A DNA stretch of 64,000 nucleotides from NCBI GenBank assembly GCA_023428295.1, contig JAEYYV010000220.1, positions 40,664 to 104,663 on the forward strand. The letters are read 5' to 3'. Shown here one piece after another: positions 61,459 to 64,000 of the stretch. The position numbers and the translations under genes were made by a program. This DNA comes from Pseudomonadota bacterium. Lineage in GTDB: Bacteria > Myxococcota_A > Polyangia > Haliangiales > Haliangiaceae. Position 1 is the first letter of the stretch. Every line of letters starts with the position of its first letter. The notes under the pieces were generated by a model that did no database searches, was not told where the DNA came from, and saw nothing but the letters and a program-made list of their open reading frames with translations.

Positions 61459-62708
61459 CGGTGCGCGCGGGCCACGTGATCGCCGGGCGCTATCGCATCG
61501 AGGCGCTGCTCGGTGATGGCGGCAGCGCCACCGTGTATCGCGCGACGGACCTGCAGCTCGGGCGCGAGGTCGCCGTGAAGCTCCTGCATCGCGCGAGCAT
61601 GAGCCCCGACGTGGCTGTGCGCTTCGAGCGCGAGGCACGCGTGGGGGCACAGCTCTCGCATCCGCACGTCCTGCAGACGCTCGATTTCGGCCGCACGGAG
61701 GGCACGCTGTTCATCGTCACGCAGATCGTCGACGGTGGAGACCTCCATCGCTTTCACACGGCGAACGCGCCGCTGTCGATCGAGACGATCGTGACGATCG
61801 GCCTGCAGATCGCGGAAGCGCTCACCGCCGCGCACGCGATCGGACTCGTGCATCGCGATCTCAAGCCGGACAACATTCTCCTCGAGCGCGGCGACAAGCC
61901 GTTCGTCCGCGTCGCCGACTTCGGTCTCGCGTTCATCGACGAGTCCCACGATCCGCGCCAAGGGCGGCTCACCACCGACGGCATGGTCTCCGGAACGCCG
62001 AGCTACATGGCGCCGGAGCAAGTCTCCGACGCGCCGATCGGTCCGCCGGCGGATATCTACGCGTTCGGCTGCCTGCTCTACGAGCTGCTCCTCGGCGATC
62101 CGCCGTTCGTGGGACCGCACGGCAAGGTGTTCGCGGATCACCTCTACGCACCGCCGCGGCCGCCGCGTCTGTCCCGCGTGGACATGCCGAGTGGCCTCGA
62201 CGAGCTCGTGCTGCGCATGCTCGCCAAAGCCTCTGCCGATCGTCCGACGGCGGAGATGGTGCACCGTCGCCTTCTCGCGTTCGTGTCCAGCGCGGCGCCG
62301 CACCATCGCACCACGGACGCTCGCGCGAGTCGCGCCGAGCGCATGCTCACCATGCCGCCGTTCGAGACGTTCGCGCCGATCACGCGTGCACCGCGCGCGC
62401 TGCGCGTCGGTATCGCGGGCGATCCGCCGATCGACCTGCTCGCGGCTCTCGAGGTCGCCGAGCTCGACGCGGTCTCCGCCGACGAGCCATGCGACGCGGT
62501 CATCGCACTCGACGCGGACGAGGAGCAGCTCGCAGCGCTCGTCGCGTCGAAGCGTCCCGTGATCGCGGACGCGTCGCCGCGCGACTTCGATCGCGTGACC
62601 GCATTGCTTCGCTTGGGTGTCGCGGAGGTTGTCATGCGCCCGCTCGTCCCTGCGATCGTCGTCAGCAAGCTCCAACGCGCACTGCGCCGTCGAACGGAGA
62701 AGACATGA
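61455..62708 (+). CDS. Ser/Thr protein kinase with receiver-like tail (second)
   Basis: 417 aa, GTG at 61455 within the GTGA overlap. Kinase domain at 11-275 with GDGGSATVY, VAVKLLH, VHRDLKPDNIL, ADFGLAF and MAPEQVSD; all catalytic residues present. The C-terminal 100 residues (LRVGIAGDPPIDLLAALEVA, CDAVIALDADEEQLAALVAS, LLRLGVAEVVMRPL, SKLQRALRR) have the order and end motif of a response-regulator receiver, but the acceptor Asp pocket and Lys are not conserved. The same organisation in the first kinase shows a common origin. Its stop overlaps the LysM-FecR gene start (ATGA). Confidence 0.92.
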   Translation: MTVRAGHVIAGRYRIEALLGDGGSATVYRATDLQLGREVAVKLLHRASMSPDVAVRFEREARVGAQLSHPHVLQTLDFGRTEGTLFIVTQIVDGGDLHRFHTANAPLSIETIVTIGLQIAEALTAAHAIGLVHRDLKPDNILLERGDKPFVRVADFGLAFIDESHDPRQGRLTTDGMVSGTPSYMAPEQVSDAPIGPPADIYAFGCLLYELLLGDPPFVGPHGKVFADHLYAPPRPPRLSRVDMPSGLDELVLRMLAKASADRPTAEMVHRRLLAFVSSAAPHHRTTDARASRAERMLTMPPFETFAPITRAPRALRVGIAGDPPIDLLAALEVAELDAVSADEPCDAVIALDADEEQLAALVASKRPVIADASPRDFDRVTALLRLGVAEVVMRPLVPAIVVSKLQRALRRRTEKT

Positions 62709-64000
62709 CCCGCGTCCTCGTTCTGTTGCTCGTCACGACCGGAATCGCTCGCGCCGCACCGACGCGAGACTACACGGTGAAAGAAGGCGACTCGTGCCTC
62801 GCCATCGCGATCGGCGTGCTCGGTGATCGTGCGCAGCTCGCGGTGATCCATCGCTTGAATCCGCACCTGGGGCCCACGCCGCACTCGCTGAAGCCGGGAT
62901 CGATCTTGAAGCTCCCCGACAACAAGCAGGAGCCCGACGCGACCCTCGCGCGCATGTACAACACCGTCGAGCTTCGTCGCGCAGGCGTGGATGCGTGGAG
63001 CCCGGCGGCGGTCGGCGCCGAGCTGTTTCGCGCGTGGCGCGTGGGTGCACGCGAGCGGTCCAACGCGCGCGTCGTGTTCGCAGATCGATCCGCGATCGAG
63101 ATGCGCGAGAACACCGTCGTCGTGATCTACGGCGCGACCTCCTCGGCCGCGAGCACGAGCCCGCGCCGCGCCACGCTCGAGACAGGTGCGCTGCGCTCGC
63201 GCCTCGCCGAGCTCGACGGTCGCACGTTCGACATCGACACGACCGCGGGGCAAGTCGCGCTCGCGGCGGGACAAGCGATCGTCGAGGTCGTCTCCGGCGG
63301 TCGCACGCTCGTGTCCAACCATGCGGGGAAGCCAGCGACGCTGCGCAACAAGAGCGGCTCGACGAAGATCTCCGCGGGTTTTGGCGCCGACGCCGAGCGC
63401 GGCAAGAAGCCGAGTCCTGCGCGCCCGCTTCCCGCGTCACCGCGATGGACGCACGTCGGAACCCTCGCCACGGGCTGGCGCTCGACGGGCGCGACGCTGC
63501 GTGGAGCGTGGACCGCGAGCACGCAAGCGGCGCGCTATCGCATCGAGCTCGCCACCACGAGCGGCGACGTGCTCGCGCAGCTCGAGGTGCCGGCGTCGAC
63601 GAACGCGATCGAGCTGCATCGCATCCCCGCCGGCACGTATCAGCTCGCGATCGGCAGCGTCGACGCGACGGGGCTCGAGGGTGTCGCCGCGACGTCGCCC
63701 GCGATCGAAGCGCGCCTGATCGCGCTCGCCGGCGACGCGGAGCCCGCGCCGATCGGCATCGTCGACGCGACGAGCGCCTCCGCGCCACGGACCGTGCTGC
63801 TCGGCAGCGTCCTCGACGCGCCGGCGGACATCGCGTGCAGCGTCGAGAGCAGCACGTCGTCGTCGAGCTCGTCGGCTACGTCGGGCTCGCGTGCGTTCAC
63901 CCGTGCGGGCACGGCGGCGATCGCGTGCGTACGCGAGGGTGTGCGCGTCGAGCTGCCGGTCGTCGTCGCGCCGATCGCGGCGACCGCACCGGACGCGAGC
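62705..64000 (+). CDS. LysM-FecR exported protein (runs off the window end)
   Basis: 432 codons to the window edge, no stop seen. Signal peptide MTRVLVLLLVTTGIARA (cleavage after ARA); LysM peptidoglycan-binding domain at about 22-75 (YTVKEGDSCLAIAIGVLGDR, IHRLNPHLGPTP, LKPGSILKLP); FecR-type domain at about 105-235 (ELFRAWRVGARERSNARVVF, RLAELDGRTFDIDT, GRTLVSNHAG); then a beta-sandwich region (RYRIELATTSGDVLAQLEVP). LysM-FecR proteins are thought to sense the envelope. ATG overlaps the second kinase stop, so it is the last visible member of the signalling operon and likely its periplasmic partner. Confidence 0.88.
   Translation, partial: MTRVLVLLLVTTGIARAAPTRDYTVKEGDSCLAIAIGVLGDRAQLAVIHRLNPHLGPTPHSLKPGSILKLPDNKQEPDATLARMYNTVELRRAGVDAWSPAAVGAELFRAWRVGARERSNARVVFADRSAIEMRENTVVVIYGATSSAASTSPRRATLETGALRSRLAELDGRTFDIDTTAGQVALAAGQAIVEVVSGGRTLVSNHAGKPATLRNKSGSTKISAGFGADAERGKKPSPARPLPASPRWTHVGTLATGWRSTGATLRGAWTASTQAARYRIELATTSGDVLAQLEVPASTNAIELHRIPAGTYQLAIGSVDATGLEGVAATSPAIEARLIALAGDAEPAPIGIVDATSASAPRTVLLGSVLDAPADIACSVESSTSSSSSSATSGSRAFTRAGTAAIACVREGVRVELPVVVAPIAATAPDAS

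Noticed and set aside
59212..61650. Minus-strand frame of 812 codons
   Set aside because: Opposite to the kinase and cyclase genes; product is Arg/His/Ala-rich without motifs.

Overview
This is chromosomal DNA from a high-GC bacterium of the Myxococcota/Deltaproteobacteria type, inferred from gene content and not from a marker gene. Pointers are three large Ser/Thr kinases (one with TPRs), an FHA/winged-helix regulator, a MYXO-CTERM-like tail on a secreted protease, a dozen or more short lipoproteins (several opening with Cys-Asp), KorAB in place of 2-oxoglutarate dehydrogenase, and rtcBA. I see no tRNA, rRNA, CRISPR array, insertion sequence or prophage. Coding density is very high: most gaps are under 150 bases and many genes overlap by 1 to 4 bases.

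Layout. 0-3 kb: a four-gene plus-strand group of unknown function including an EF-hand lipoprotein. 3-6 kb: a zinc-finger/kinase/TPR receptor divergent from an RNA polymerase sigma factor. 6-16 kb: secreted metalloprotease-like proteins, a pseudouridine synthase overlapping a DPP4-type peptidase, an OafA-like acyltransferase. 16-21 kb: metK with an unusual Lys/Ala tail, a lipoprotein, then hisD-hisC. 21-29 kb: two sister lipoproteins with CX4CH motifs, a GspE-N protein, an L,D-transpeptidase, two Cys-cluster proteins, LysR, MscS, a scramblase-like protein. 29-35 kb: DUF423, the rtcB-rtcA RNA repair pair, an ABC exporter, a zinc-ribbon membrane protein. 35-43 kb: a broken lipoprotein gene, ppk1, small proteins, a glycosidase-like lipoprotein, a DsbA-like lipoprotein, a histidine kinase. 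43-52 kb: DUF3108 and lamin-tail lipoproteins, korA-korB, a retropepsin-like lipoprotein, a SEC-C protein. 51.7-52.9 kb: a gene-free stretch with degenerate 15-bp repeats. 52.9-57.7 kb: a lysozyme-like lipoprotein, a split copper-amine-oxidase-like gene pair, exported and outer-membrane proteins. 57.6-64 kb: a signalling locus with an FHA/winged-helix regulator divergent from kinase, class III cyclase, kinase and LysM-FecR protein; the last gene runs off the window.

The strongest novelty candidates are the two-gene compact copper amine oxidase (53641-55129), the kinase/cyclase/kinase/LysM-FecR operon whose two kinases end in receiver-like domains, the repeat-bearing gene desert, and a recurrent TA-rich -10-like hexamer 6 to 9 bases before start codons with little Shine-Dalgarno signal, which suggests many leaderless transcripts.
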